Shown piece after piece: positions 8,739 through 17,560 of a DNA stretch of 64,000 nt (positions are counted from its first letter, which is position 1; each line of letters starts with the position of its first letter). Below the pieces are notes generated by a model. The model did not search any database and had not been told where the DNA came from. It saw only the letters and a list, made by a program, of their open reading frames with translations. Origin of the DNA: Kribbella amoyensis (lineage in GTDB: Bacteria > Actinomycetota > Actinomycetes > Propionibacteriales > Kribbellaceae); assembly GCF_007828865.1 (NCBI RefSeq), contig NZ_VIVK01000003.1, forward strand, positions 62,001-126,000, given 5' to 3'. Position numbers and translations under genes: made by a program.

Positions 8739-9713
8739 GTGCTCGACGTGCTGGGACTCGCCGACGCCGAAGAACTGGCCTATCGCGCCCTCGTCGAGGT
8801 GCCGTCGGCCGACGCCGCCGAGCTGGCCGAGCGACTCGGCTGCCAGCAGATCGAGGCGGCCCGGTCACTCGCCGCGCTGGAGACGCTCGGCCTCGCGGCC
8901 CGGTCCAGCGGCGGCACCGACCGGTACGTCGCCTCACCGCCTTCGGTCGCACTGGCCGCGCTCGCCGTCCAGCGCGAGGAGGAGCTGCGCCGGGCCCAGC
9001 GCGAGATCGAGGCGCTGACCGAGATCTACCGCGGTACGGACACGGACCGCTCGATCAGCGACGTCGTGGACGTGGTCCGCGGGGCCAAGGCGGTCGCGCA
9101 GCGGTTCGCCCAGTTGCAGATGGCGGCCCGCGACGAGGTGCTCGGCTTCGTCAAGGCGGCCGTCGCGGTCGTCCCGCCGGAGGAGAACACCGAGGAGGAC
9201 GCCGCGGTCACCCGGGGCGTCCGGTACCGGGTGGTGATCGAGCGGAGTTCGTTCGAGCGGCCCGGGTTCTTCGCCGCGGCCGCCGACTCGCTGGAGAAGG
9301 GCGAGGAGGTCCGGGTCGTCCCCGAACTCCCGATCCGGTTACTGATCGTGGACCGGCGGATCGCCCTGGTGCCGTTGCTGTCCGGGTCGGCGGGCATCGG
9401 CGCGCTGATCGTGCACCGCAGCGGCATGCTGGACGCGCTGCTCGCCCTGTTCGACCAGGTCTGGCGCAACGGGCTCCCGCTCGTGCTGGGCACCGACGGC
9501 ATGGTCGAGGGGCCGCCCAGTGACGGCCTGTCCGAACTGGACTCGCGCATCCTCGGTCTGCTGCTCGCCGGCCTCACCGACCAGGCGGTCGCCAATCAGC
9601 TCGGCCTGTCCATGCGGACCGTACAGCGCCGGGTCCGCGCGTTGATGGACATCGTGGCCGCCGATACCCGGCTCCAGCTCGGCTTCCACGCCGCCCGGCG
9701 CGGCTGGATCTGA
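8739..9713 (+). CDS. Transcriptional regulator with TrmB-like N-terminal and LuxR-type C-terminal HTH
   Basis: The GTG at 8739 follows a strong GGGGAGGAGG ribosome site and gives 324 residues. Residues 1-80 resemble a TrmB-type winged helix (ELAERLGCQQIEAARSLAAL). A coiled segment follows (EELRRAQREIEALTEIY), then an effector-like middle domain. The C-terminal ~60 residues form a LuxR/GerE-like HTH (LLLAGLTDQAVANQLGLSMR, then TVQRRVRAL). No receiver domain is present, so it is not a classical response regulator. The 148-bp gap to the divergent subtilase presumably holds both promoters, and regulation of the protease is inferred from position only. Confidence 0.85.
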   Translation: MLDVLGLADAEELAYRALVEVPSADAAELAERLGCQQIEAARSLAALETLGLAARSSGGTDRYVASPPSVALAALAVQREEELRRAQREIEALTEIYRGTDTDRSISDVVDVVRGAKAVAQRFAQLQMAARDEVLGFVKAAVAVVPPEENTEEDAAVTRGVRYRVVIERSSFERPGFFAAAADSLEKGEEVRVVPELPIRLLIVDRRIALVPLLSGSAGIGALIVHRSGMLDALLALFDQVWRNGLPLVLGTDGMVEGPPSDGLSELDSRILGLLLAGLTDQAVANQLGLSMRTVQRRVRALMDIVAADTRLQLGFHAARRGWI

Positions 9714-9821
9714 CCCGGGCCCGACCCTGGTTCGGCCCGGAGGGGCGTTGTGGTCCGCCTCCCGGGCGCGCAGACTCGAAGGAGGGGACCTGGGGGGCCG
9801 CTGATCTGCCGGGGAGGGGCG

Positions 9822-10586
9822 ATGATCGGCACTGACGCACAACCCAACGAGACCACCAGCGCCGCGGTCGTACTGGCCGACGAGGTGACCCGTGTCTACG
9901 GCGAGGGCGACACCGCGGTGCACGCGCTGCACGGCGTGAGCGTCGAGGTCGACACCGGACAGCTGACGGCGGTGATGGGTCCGTCCGGCTCCGGCAAGTC
10001 GACGCTGATGCACATCCTGGCCGGCCTGGACCGGCCGACGACCGGCTCGGTCCGGATCGACGACATCGAGATCACCACCCTGGGCGACGACGACCTGACC
10101 AAGCTGCGCCGCCGGCATATCGGGTTCATCTTCCAGTTCTTCAACCTGCTGCCGATGCTCACCGCCCGGGAGAACGTGCTGCTGCCGTTGACGATCGCGG
10201 GCCGGCAGGTCGACCCGGCGTACTTCGACGAGCTGATCGCGCGGGTCGGGCTCACCGACCGGCTCTCGCACCGGCCGGCCGAGCTGTCCGGCGGCCAGCA
10301 GCAACGGGTCGCGATCGCGCGCGCCCTGGTGTCCCGGCCGACCGTGGTGTTCGCCGACGAGCCGACCGGCAACCTGGACTCCCGGACCAGTGCCGAGATC
10401 CTCGACCTGCTGCGCCAGTCCGTCGAGGAGTACGGGCAGACCACCGTGATGGTCACCCACGACGCCCGCGCGGCCGCGATGGCCGACCGGGTGCTGTTCC
10501 TCGCCGACGGCCGGATCGTGAAGGAGACCGGGCGGATCAGCCAGCACGAGATCCTGCAGATGATCGACACGCTGGATCTGCAATGA
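9822..10586 (+). CDS. ABC transporter ATP-binding protein (MacB/LolD type)
   Basis: The ATG at 9822 has a GGGGAGGGG site upstream and gives 254 residues. It has Walker A GPSGSGKST (53-61), the signature LSGGQQQ (155-161), Walker B VVFADEPTGNLDS (from 175) and a switch His in VTHDARAA. The PTGNLDS segment is typical of LolD/MacB-class ATPases that work as mechanotransmitters or exporters rather than importers. Its stop overlaps the permease start in an ATGA arrangement, so the two are translationally coupled and form one exporter. Confidence 0.95.
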   Translation: MIGTDAQPNETTSAAVVLADEVTRVYGEGDTAVHALHGVSVEVDTGQLTAVMGPSGSGKSTLMHILAGLDRPTTGSVRIDDIEITTLGDDDLTKLRRRHIGFIFQFFNLLPMLTARENVLLPLTIAGRQVDPAYFDELIARVGLTDRLSHRPAELSGGQQQRVAIARALVSRPTVVFADEPTGNLDSRTSAEILDLLRQSVEEYGQTTVMVTHDARAAAMADRVLFLADGRIVKETGRISQHEILQMIDTLDLQ

Positions 10587-13240
10587 TCCGGTTCGCGCTG
10601 GCCGGGATGCTGAGCCGCAAGCTCCGGACAGCGCTCACCGCGATCGGCGTCGTGCTCGGCGTCTCGCTGATCTCCGGGACGTACGTGCTGACCGACTCGA
10701 TCACCGGCGCGTTCGACTCGATCTTCTCGGAGAACTACAAGAACACCGACGCCACCGTCACCGGCAAGACCGCGTTCGACACCACGACGGACAACGCCGG
10801 TGGGGTCGCTCCGCCGTTCTCGGCCGCGCTGTTGCCGGAGGTCCGCAAGCTGCCCGAGGTCGGCGCGGCCGACGGGACCGTCGCGGGCGAGGTGCAGCTG
10901 ATCGGCCGGGACGGCAAGGCGATCGTCTTCGGCGGCGCCCCGAACCTCGGCTTCAGCGTGAACCCGGAGCTGCCACAGTTCAACGTGCTCTCCCTGATCA
11001 GCGGCGGCTGGCCCGGTCCGCGCGAGGTCGTCATCGACACCAAGACCGCGCAGGAGAAGGGCTTCGCGGCCGGTGACGAGATCGGCGTCCAGGCCCGCGG
11101 CGCGGCGCAGAAGATGCGGATCTCCGGCCTGGTCGAGTTCGGCGCGGTGTCCTCGATCGGCGGTGCGACGCTCGCCGGGTTCGAGTTGCCGACGGCGCAG
11201 CAGTTGTTCGGCAAGGTGGGCCAGCTGGACCAGATCCTGATCGCGGCCAAGGACGGGGTGTCCCAGCAGCAACTGGTGGACGCGGTCGGGCAGATCCTGC
11301 CGGCCGGGACCCAGGTCCGGACCGCCGAGCAACAGGCCGAGGCCGACTCCGCGGACACCAGCGGGTTCCTCGACTTCTTCCGCAACTTCCTGCTCGTCTT
11401 CGGTGGGATCGCGCTGTTCGTCGGCTCGTTCGTGATCGCGAACTCGCTGTCGATCACGATCGCCCAGCGGACCCGCGAGTTCGCCACCCTGCGGACCCTC
11501 GGTGCGTCCCGGCGGCAGATCCTCAGTTCGGTCGTGCTCGAGGCGCTGATCACCGGGCTGCTCTCCGCGATCGTCGGGTTGTTCCTGGGGCTGGCGATCG
11601 CGACCGGCCTGTTCAACCTGTTCGACGCGGTCGGCTTCACGCTGCCCAACAACGGGCTGGTGTTCCAGACCCGGACGATCGTCGTCGGTCTGCTCGTCGG
11701 GGTCCTGGTGACCGTCGTGGCAAGCCTGCGACCGGCCTGGCGGGCGACCCGGGTCCCGCCGATCGCCGCGGTCCGCGAGGGTGCCAAACCGATCCCGGGC
11801 CGGTTCCACCGGTACCGGCCGGTCGGTGCCGCCCTGCTCGCGGTGGCCGGGATCGCGCTCGTCGTGGTCGGGCTGTTCGTGAACGGGCTGTCGACCGCGA
11901 CCCTGCTCGCGGCCTTGGGCGCCGGGGTCCTGCTGCTGTTCATCGGGGTCGCGCTGTTCTCGTCCCGCTTGGTGAAACCGTTGGCCGCGGCGTCGGACCC
12001 GGTGGCGCGCTGGGCCGTCGTCACGCTCACCGTGATCGTCTGGCCGATCCTCGCCCTGATCTGGCTGGTGAAGCGCCTGTTCCGGCGGCCGGCCCAGCTC
12101 CCGCGGGTCCTGCCCGACGTCCCGGCGACCACGATCGGCGGCCAGAACAGCCGGCGCGATCCGGCCCGGACCGCCTCGACCGCGGCCGCGCTGATGATCG
12201 GGCTCGCGCTGGTCACCCTGGTCGCCACCCTCGGGGCCGGGATCATCAAGCCGTTCGAGGACGCCGTCGACGGCATCTTCAGCGCGGACTACGCGATCAC
12301 GGCGCAGAACAACTTCAGCCCGCTGTCGCCGGACGTGGCGGCGGCGGTCGCCAAGACGCCTGGTGTCGAAGCGGTGACGAGTATCCGTGGTGGGCAGGCG
12401 CAGGCGTTCGGCGAGAACATCCAGATCACCGCCGTCGACGCCAACGCGCCGGACCTGCTGACGTTCGACTGGCGGTCCGGATCCCAGCAGACGCTGGGCG
12501 CGCTCGGCACGAACGGCGCGATCGTCGACGCGGAGTACGCCGACAAGCACTCGCTGACGACCGGGTCGCAGATCGCGATGACCACCGTCACCGGCAAGGT
12601 GCTGCAGCTCAAGGTGCTCGGGGTCTTCAAGCCGCCGGCGGGCGGATCGCCGTTCGGCAACATCACCCTGTCCACGCCGACGTTCGACGCGAACAACCCG
12701 CAGCCGCTGAACATCTACACCTTCGTCAACATGACCGGCGGCGTCACGGCGGCGAACACGGCCGCGCTCGACCAGACGCTGAGCACGTTCCCGAACGCGA
12801 AGGCGCTCGACCGGGACGCGTTCAAGAAGGCGCAGACCGACGGCATCAAGAGCATCCTCAACGTGCTGTACGTGCTGCTCGCGCTGTCGGTGCTGGTCAG
12901 CCTCTTCGGCATCGTCAACACGCTCGTGCTCACCGTCTTCGAACGGACCCGCGAGCTCGGCATGCTCCGCGCGGTCGGGTTGACCCGCGGCCAGGTGAAG
13001 AAGATGATCCGGCACGAGAGCGTGATCACGGCCCTGATCGGCGCGGTGATCGGGATCGTGCTCGGCCTCGGCCTGGCCCTGCTGCTCGCCGCCCGGCTGG
13101 AGGAGATCAGCTTCGCGGTCCCGGCCGGCCAGCTGATCGTGTTCGCCGTCCTGGCGGTGGTGGTCGGGATCCTGGCCGCGATCTGGCCGGCCCGGCGGGC
13201 GGCCCGCCTCAACCCGCTGGAGGCCCTGCAGTACGAGTAG
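10583..13240 (+). CDS. ABC transporter permease with two FtsX domains
   Basis: The 885-residue product has an N-terminal span after MIRFALAGMLSRKLR, a MacB-like extracytoplasmic domain (about 50-255), and a first FtsX four-helix block from about 270 to 470. A second extracytoplasmic domain and a second FtsX block complete the protein near the C-terminus. This 10-helix duplicated form is common in Gram-positive bacteria, where it usually exports lipid, peptide or antibiotic substrates. The partner ATPase is encoded immediately upstream with a 4-bp overlap. No sensor kinase neighbours it, so the substrate cannot be assigned. Confidence 0.93.
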   Translation: MIRFALAGMLSRKLRTALTAIGVVLGVSLISGTYVLTDSITGAFDSIFSENYKNTDATVTGKTAFDTTTDNAGGVAPPFSAALLPEVRKLPEVGAADGTVAGEVQLIGRDGKAIVFGGAPNLGFSVNPELPQFNVLSLISGGWPGPREVVIDTKTAQEKGFAAGDEIGVQARGAAQKMRISGLVEFGAVSSIGGATLAGFELPTAQQLFGKVGQLDQILIAAKDGVSQQQLVDAVGQILPAGTQVRTAEQQAEADSADTSGFLDFFRNFLLVFGGIALFVGSFVIANSLSITIAQRTREFATLRTLGASRRQILSSVVLEALITGLLSAIVGLFLGLAIATGLFNLFDAVGFTLPNNGLVFQTRTIVVGLLVGVLVTVVASLRPAWRATRVPPIAAVREGAKPIPGRFHRYRPVGAALLAVAGIALVVVGLFVNGLSTATLLAALGAGVLLLFIGVALFSSRLVKPLAAASDPVARWAVVTLTVIVWPILALIWLVKRLFRRPAQLPRVLPDVPATTIGGQNSRRDPARTASTAAALMIGLALVTLVATLGAGIIKPFEDAVDGIFSADYAITAQNNFSPLSPDVAAAVAKTPGVEAVTSIRGGQAQAFGENIQITAVDANAPDLLTFDWRSGSQQTLGALGTNGAIVDAEYADKHSLTTGSQIAMTTVTGKVLQLKVLGVFKPPAGGSPFGNITLSTPTFDANNPQPLNIYTFVNMTGGVTAANTAALDQTLSTFPNAKALDRDAFKKAQTDGIKSILNVLYVLLALSVLVSLFGIVNTLVLTVFERTRELGMLRAVGLTRGQVKKMIRHESVITALIGAVIGIVLGLGLALLLAARLEEISFAVPAGQLIVFAVLAVVVGILAAIWPARRAARLNPLEALQYE

Positions 13241-13459
13241 GCGTACCTGCCGATCTCCGCGCTGCCCTGACAGCAGGCCGAGGGTGCACATCGCGGCGCG
13301 CTCCACCCGGCAGATTGTCACCGCGCCCTGATCGGTAGTCGCCAAGCGGTTACCGAGCGGACGTCTGTCGGCTACCTTCACGAAGACGAAGGGGTACCAC
13401 GGGCCGGAGAGCATCGGCCCGACACCCGCCCCACCCGCCCAGACGAAAGGGAACCCCTC

Positions 13460-15256
13460 ATGCGCCGCCTCTCCCGCGCGCTGCTCCCGCTCGCCCTCAC
13501 CGCCGGCCTGGTCGGTCAGGGCCTGGTCGCCGCCGCTCCGGCGTCGGCCGGCCCCGGCCACGCCTTCGACCTGCAGGCCCACCGCGGTGGCCTCGGCCTC
13601 ACCGTCGAGAGCACCATCGCCTCGTTCAGCCGCGGCCTCGAACTCGGCGTCAGCACGCTCGAGCTCGACGTCCAGATCACCGAGGACGGCCATGCGGTCG
13701 TCACCCACGACCGCCGGATCAGCGGCAGCAAGTGCAAGGACACCGCGCCGTACACCCCGAACGATCCCGAGTACCCGTACGTCGGCAAGTACATCAACAC
13801 GCTGACCCTGCAGCAGGTGAAGCAGCTCGACTGCGGCTCCCTCCCGCAGGCGAACTACCCAGGCCAGACCCCCGACCCGGGCGCCCGGATGCCGGAGCTG
13901 CGCGAGGTCTTCCACCTGGTCCAGCGGTTCCGCGCGCACGACGTGAAGCTGAACATCGAGACCAAGGTGGAAGCCGGCGCGCCCAGCGAGACGGCTCCGC
14001 GCGAGCAGTTCGTCCAGGTCGTCGCGGCCGAGATCCGCAAGGCCCGGATCGGCCGTCAGGTGACGATCCAGAGCTTCGACTGGGGCGCACTGATGCGGAT
14101 GCGCCAGGTCGCCCCGGACCTGCCGATCGTTGCCCTGACCAACTACGACTTCCTGCAGACCGGACAGCCCGGCAGGTCGCCGTGGCTGGGCGGCATCGAC
14201 ATCGACGACTTCGGCGGCGACCTGGTCGAGGCGACCCGGTCGTTCGGCGCGGACGCGATCAGCCCGGTGCACGGGTTCCCGCAGGACGGCAAGATCACCG
14301 ACCCGGCGTACCGGCCGTACGTGACGGCCGCGATGGTGACGGACGCGCACAAGGCCGGCATGAAGGTCGTGCCGTGGACCATCGACGACCCCGCCACGAT
14401 GCAGTCGCTGATCGACAAGGGCGTCGACGGCATCATCACCGACTACCCCGACCGGCTGCGGACGGTCGCGCAGGCCAACGGCTTCAAGCTGCCCAAGGCG
14501 TACTCCGCTCCGGCGGTCCGCCCGCTCGCGGCGGCCCACGCGCACAACGACTACGAGCACCGGCGGCCGTTGCAGGACGCGCTCGACCGTGGCTTCAGCA
14601 GCGTCGAGGCGGACGTCTGGCTGATCGACGGTGAACTCCGCGTCGCGCACGACCTCGAAGACGCTGTTCCCGGCCGCACGCTGGAGAGCCTGTACCTCGC
14701 GCCGCTGGCCGAGCGGATCAAGCAGAACCACGGCCGCGTCTACCGCCAGGGCGGCGACTTCCAGCTCCTCATCGACATCAAGAGCGACGGCCCGACGACG
14801 TACGCCGCGATCGACCAAGCGCTGAGCAAGTACCGCGGGATCAGCACCGTCTTCGTGAACGGGCGCACGTACAAGGGCGCTGTGACGTCGGTGATCAGCG
14901 GGAACCGGCCTCTCGACGTGCTGAAGGCGCAGAAGGTCCGGTACGCCGGGTACGACGGCCGGCTGGGTGACCTGAACTCCGGGATGCCCGCGTCGCTGAT
15001 GCCGTTGGTGAGCGACAACTGGACGAACAACTTCAGCTGGCAGGGCGTCGGCGCGTTCCCCGAGGCCGAGCGGGCGAAGCTGCGGCAGATCGTCACGACC
15101 GCACACCGCGCCGGGTACCGGGTCCGCTTCTGGGCCACCCCGGACGCCCGCGGGGCGGCCCGCGAGGCGTTGTGGTCGGAGCTGGTCGCGGCGGGTGTGG
15201 ACCACCTGAACACCGACGACCTGCACGGCCTGGAGGACTTCCTCCGGACCCCGTGA
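13460..15256 (+). CDS. Secreted double-domain glycerophosphodiester phosphodiesterase
   Basis: The ATG at 13460 follows AAAGGG and gives 598 residues with a signal peptide ending near PASAGPGH (about residue 30). The first domain is a GDPD TIM barrel with the HRGG motif (LQAHRGGLG), ELDVQ metal ligands and THD catalytic histidine. A second, shorter phosphodiesterase-like domain starts near 365 with AHAHNDYEHRRPLQDAL and keeps EADV and AHD equivalents. The enzyme should hydrolyse glycerophosphodiesters outside the membrane, freeing glycerol-3-phosphate. Extracellular GDPDs are often phosphate-starvation genes, but I could not identify a secure Pho box in the 219-bp upstream gap. Confidence 0.92.
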   Translation: MRRLSRALLPLALTAGLVGQGLVAAAPASAGPGHAFDLQAHRGGLGLTVESTIASFSRGLELGVSTLELDVQITEDGHAVVTHDRRISGSKCKDTAPYTPNDPEYPYVGKYINTLTLQQVKQLDCGSLPQANYPGQTPDPGARMPELREVFHLVQRFRAHDVKLNIETKVEAGAPSETAPREQFVQVVAAEIRKARIGRQVTIQSFDWGALMRMRQVAPDLPIVALTNYDFLQTGQPGRSPWLGGIDIDDFGGDLVEATRSFGADAISPVHGFPQDGKITDPAYRPYVTAAMVTDAHKAGMKVVPWTIDDPATMQSLIDKGVDGIITDYPDRLRTVAQANGFKLPKAYSAPAVRPLAAAHAHNDYEHRRPLQDALDRGFSSVEADVWLIDGELRVAHDLEDAVPGRTLESLYLAPLAERIKQNHGRVYRQGGDFQLLIDIKSDGPTTYAAIDQALSKYRGISTVFVNGRTYKGAVTSVISGNRPLDVLKAQKVRYAGYDGRLGDLNSGMPASLMPLVSDNWTNNFSWQGVGAFPEAERAKLRQIVTTAHRAGYRVRFWATPDARGAAREALWSELVAAGVDHLNTDDLHGLEDFLRTP

Positions 15257-15259
15257 CCG

Positions 15260-16315
15260 TCAGGGTCTGATCTCCGTGAGGGCGACTACGCTGTCGCCCT
15301 CACGGAACGCCCGGCGTTGCTTCACCGCACCGTTGCCTTCAGCAAGAATTCTGCGCACGCCCTCCGCCGCCCGCGGCAGGTCGCCGACGGCTTCGAGGGC
15401 CGGCCGGGCGTGCTCGATCAGCCGCTGCAGCACATCGGCGATCGGCAGCACCCGGCCGTTGAGTACGTCGAGGTTGGTGCTGGTCAGACCGTCGCGGGCG
15501 GCCAGCCAGTACGCGGCTCGCAATCGCTCCGGCTCGACCTCGGGGCCCCGGTCGCCGGCGTCGAGCGCGACCATCACCAACGCGCGGACCAACGTCGCGA
15601 GCAGGACCGTCTCGTCCACCGTCAGCGGGACGTCACTGACCCGGACCTCCACGGTCGGCAGGTGGGTCGACGGCCGGACGTCCCAGTACACCATCTGCTC
15701 GTCCATGATGCTGCCGGCGGCGAGATGGCCGGCCACCAGTTCGTCGTAGTGCTCCGCCGACTCGAAGTACGGCGGCTGGCCCGCGCACGGCCAGCGGGAC
15801 CACTGGATCCACCGCCAGCTCGCGAACCCGGTGTCCGCGCCGAGGGACACGGCCGAGTTCGCCGTCAGCGCGAGCAATGCGGGCAGCCATGGACGGAGGT
15901 GGTTGCTGACCCGGATCGCGGCTTCCTTGTCCGGGACGTCGATGTGCACGTGGCAGCCGCAGACGCCCTGCTCGCGCGCCAACTGACCGTAGCGGGCCGC
16001 CATCTCCTGGTACCGCGGCTTCTTCGTCACCAGTTGGGCCGCCTGCCCGTTGGGGGGTGCCGCGATCGCGAGCAGCCGGGCGCCTTCGTCGGCGGCGGCC
16101 GCGGCGAGCTTGGCCCGCGCCTCGGTCAGGTGCTGGTGGAGCTCGGCGGCCGTGCGGCAGACCGGTGAGTTGATCTCCACCTGGGCCCTGGTCAGCTCCA
16201 GCTCGACGTCGACGTCCTCGATCTCGGCGGCGACGGCCTGACTGCGTGGCAGCGGTTCGCCACTCGCCGACACCAGCAGCAGCTCTTCCTCGACGCCCAG
16301 GGACGGATGACTCAC
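15260..16315 (-). CDS. Carboxylate-amine ligase YbdK type (glutamate-cysteine ligase 2 family)
   Basis: The protein-like sequence begins at the GTG at 16315 (SHPSLGVEEELLLV) and gives 351 residues; the longer open frame upstream is antisense to the HipA-like gene. It has the GVEEE ATP-binding start, the CGCHVHIDVPD motif and the WDVRPS and VEVRVSD segments of the GCS2 family. Family members have weak gamma-glutamylcysteine synthetase activity or ligate other amines, so the exact product is uncertain. The gene lies divergent from the HipA-like kinase gene with 63 bp between the two starts. Confidence 0.9.
   Translation of the reverse strand: MSHPSLGVEEELLLVSASGEPLPRSQAVAAEIEDVDVELELTRAQVEINSPVCRTAAELHQHLTEARAKLAAAAADEGARLLAIAAPPNGQAAQLVTKKPRYQEMAARYGQLAREQGVCGCHVHIDVPDKEAAIRVSNHLRPWLPALLALTANSAVSLGADTGFASWRWIQWSRWPCAGQPPYFESAEHYDELVAGHLAAGSIMDEQMVYWDVRPSTHLPTVEVRVSDVPLTVDETVLLATLVRALVMVALDAGDRGPEVEPERLRAAYWLAARDGLTSTNLDVLNGRVLPIADVLQRLIEHARPALEAVGDLPRAAEGVRRILAEGNGAVKQRRAFREGDSVVALTEIRP
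15274..15305. terminator. 13-bp perfect hairpin inside the 3' end of the ligase gene
   Basis: CCGTGAGGGCGAC (15274-15286) pairs perfectly with GTCGCCCTCACGG (15293-15305) around a 6-base loop. It lies 18 bp past the stop of the plus-strand phosphodiesterase and within the last codons of the convergent ligase gene. It probably terminates the plus-strand transcript while remaining coding sequence on the other strand. Confidence 0.65.
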
Positions 16316-16378
16316 GCCGGGTCGGTACCCCGCGGTCTCACCGCGGAAACAGGCGCGACATGCCCTAAGCTCTGCCGG

Positions 16379-17116
16379 GTGAGTCTGCCGATCGTCACCG
16401 CCACCCGGTACGTGCTGCCGTTGCGGGAGGGTGGTTCGCTGCCGGGAGTTGTCGAGGGCAACGATCTCGGCACGTACGTGCTCAAGTTCCACGGGGCCGG
16501 CCAGGGCCCGAAGGCGCTGGTGGCCGAGATCGTCGTCGGCGAGCTGTTCCGCCGGCTCGGACTGCGGGTGCCGGAGCTGAAGCTGTGCGAGCTCGATCCC
16601 GCGATCGGCAAGTCGGAGCCGGACGAGGAGATCCAGGAGCTGCTGGTCCGCAGCGCCGGGCTCAACCTGGCCGTCGACTTCCTGCCCGGCTCCTTCGGCT
16701 TCGACGGATCCAGCGGCGTGCCGGACCAGCAGACCCAGGCCCGGATCCTCTGGCTGGACGCGTTCGTGGCGAACGTGGACCGCTCCTGGCGCAACCCCAA
16801 CCTGCTCGTCTGGCACAAGGATCTCTGGTTGATCGACCACGGCGCCGCGTTGTACTTCCACCACTCCTGGATGTCCGCCGAACGGTTCACCGGGCTGGCC
16901 TACGACGAGAACGACCACATCTTCGGCCGGGCCGCCGAGGCGGTGCCCGCGATCGACGCCGGGCTCGCGGCCGAGATCACCCCGGAGCTGTTGACCGAGG
17001 TGCTGGCCCTGATCCCGGACGAGTGGATCGAGGCGGGCGACCGGGAGCGGTACTTCGGTCACCTCACCGCGCGGCTCGCGGACCGGTCCGCCTGGTTGCC
17101 GGGTGGTGCGCGATGA
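16379..17116 (+). CDS. HipA-like kinase domain protein (HipA_2 family)
   Basis: The GTG at 16379 gives 245 residues. The sequence carries the HipA-type kinase core: a YVLKFHG ATP-binding lysine, the catalytic segment DAFVANVDRSWRNPNLL with Asp and Asn, and the metal-binding IDHG. It lacks the N-terminal subdomain of classical HipA toxins, and no HipB-type HTH gene is adjacent. Instead its stop overlaps the start of a DUF3037 gene, a pairing seen repeatedly in actinobacteria. The phosphorylation target is unknown and a persistence role should not be assumed. Confidence 0.85.
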   Translation: MSLPIVTATRYVLPLREGGSLPGVVEGNDLGTYVLKFHGAGQGPKALVAEIVVGELFRRLGLRVPELKLCELDPAIGKSEPDEEIQELLVRSAGLNLAVDFLPGSFGFDGSSGVPDQQTQARILWLDAFVANVDRSWRNPNLLVWHKDLWLIDHGAALYFHHSWMSAERFTGLAYDENDHIFGRAAEAVPAIDAGLAAEITPELLTEVLALIPDEWIEAGDRERYFGHLTARLADRSAWLPGGAR

Positions 17117-17499
17117 CGACCGAGTTGGTGCCGTTCGACTACGTGATCCTGCGGGCCGCGCCGCGGATCCAGCGGGGCGAGTTCGTCAACGTGGGCGCCG
17201 TGCTCTACTGCCGGGCGCTGGACTTCCTCGGCGCCGCCTGGGACGTGGATCCGGCCCGGCTGCGGGCGCTCGATCCAGCGGTCGACGTGGACGTGGTGTG
17301 CGCGTCGCTCGAGCACATCCGGGCGATCTGCTCCGGGGACCCGGCCGGCGGACCGGCCGCGGCGACCCGGATCGGCGAGCGCTTCCGCTGGCTCGCCGCA
17401 CCGCGCAGTACGGTCGTCCACCCCGGTCCGATCCACAGCGGGCTGACGAACAACCCCGCCGCGGATCTGGACCGGCTCCTGGACGCCTTCGTGCGCTGA
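17113..17499 (+). CDS. DUF3037 domain protein
   Basis: The ATG at 17113 overlaps the kinase stop codon (ATGA), so translation is coupled. The 128-residue product contains the DUF3037 hallmark YVILRAAPRIQRGEFVNVG and the late segment PRSTVVHPGPIHSGLT. It has no membrane span or signal. Function is unknown. Constant linkage to a HipA-like kinase suggests it is a partner, substrate or regulator of that kinase. Confidence 0.88.
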   Translation: MTTELVPFDYVILRAAPRIQRGEFVNVGAVLYCRALDFLGAAWDVDPARLRALDPAVDVDVVCASLEHIRAICSGDPAGGPAAATRIGERFRWLAAPRSTVVHPGPIHSGLTNNPAADLDRLLDAFVR

Positions 17500-17514
17500 G
17501 GCTCCGGCCGTTCC

Positions 17515-17548
17515 GCTGCTCGGCCTTGGTGCTGTCCGGCCGAGCAGC
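17515..17548. terminator. 11-bp perfect hairpin between convergent genes
   Basis: GCTGCTCGGCC (17515-17525) pairs exactly with GGCCGAGCAGC (17538-17548). It sits in the 61-bp gap between the DUF3037 stop and the stop of the minus-strand phosphoglucomutase, so it can serve both transcripts. Confidence 0.75.
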
Positions 17549-17560
17549 GTTGGTGATCGG

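Noticed and set aside
13241..13459. Pho box upstream of the glycerophosphodiesterase
   Set aside because: Only weak 11-bp similarities (TTACC, CTACCTTCAC); not convincing by eye.
9896..15226. 1776-residue open frame antisense to ABC exporter and phosphodiesterase
   Set aside because: It is the mirror of strong genes on the other strand, has Arg/Asp/Val-rich low-complexity content and no domain; a high-GC artefact.
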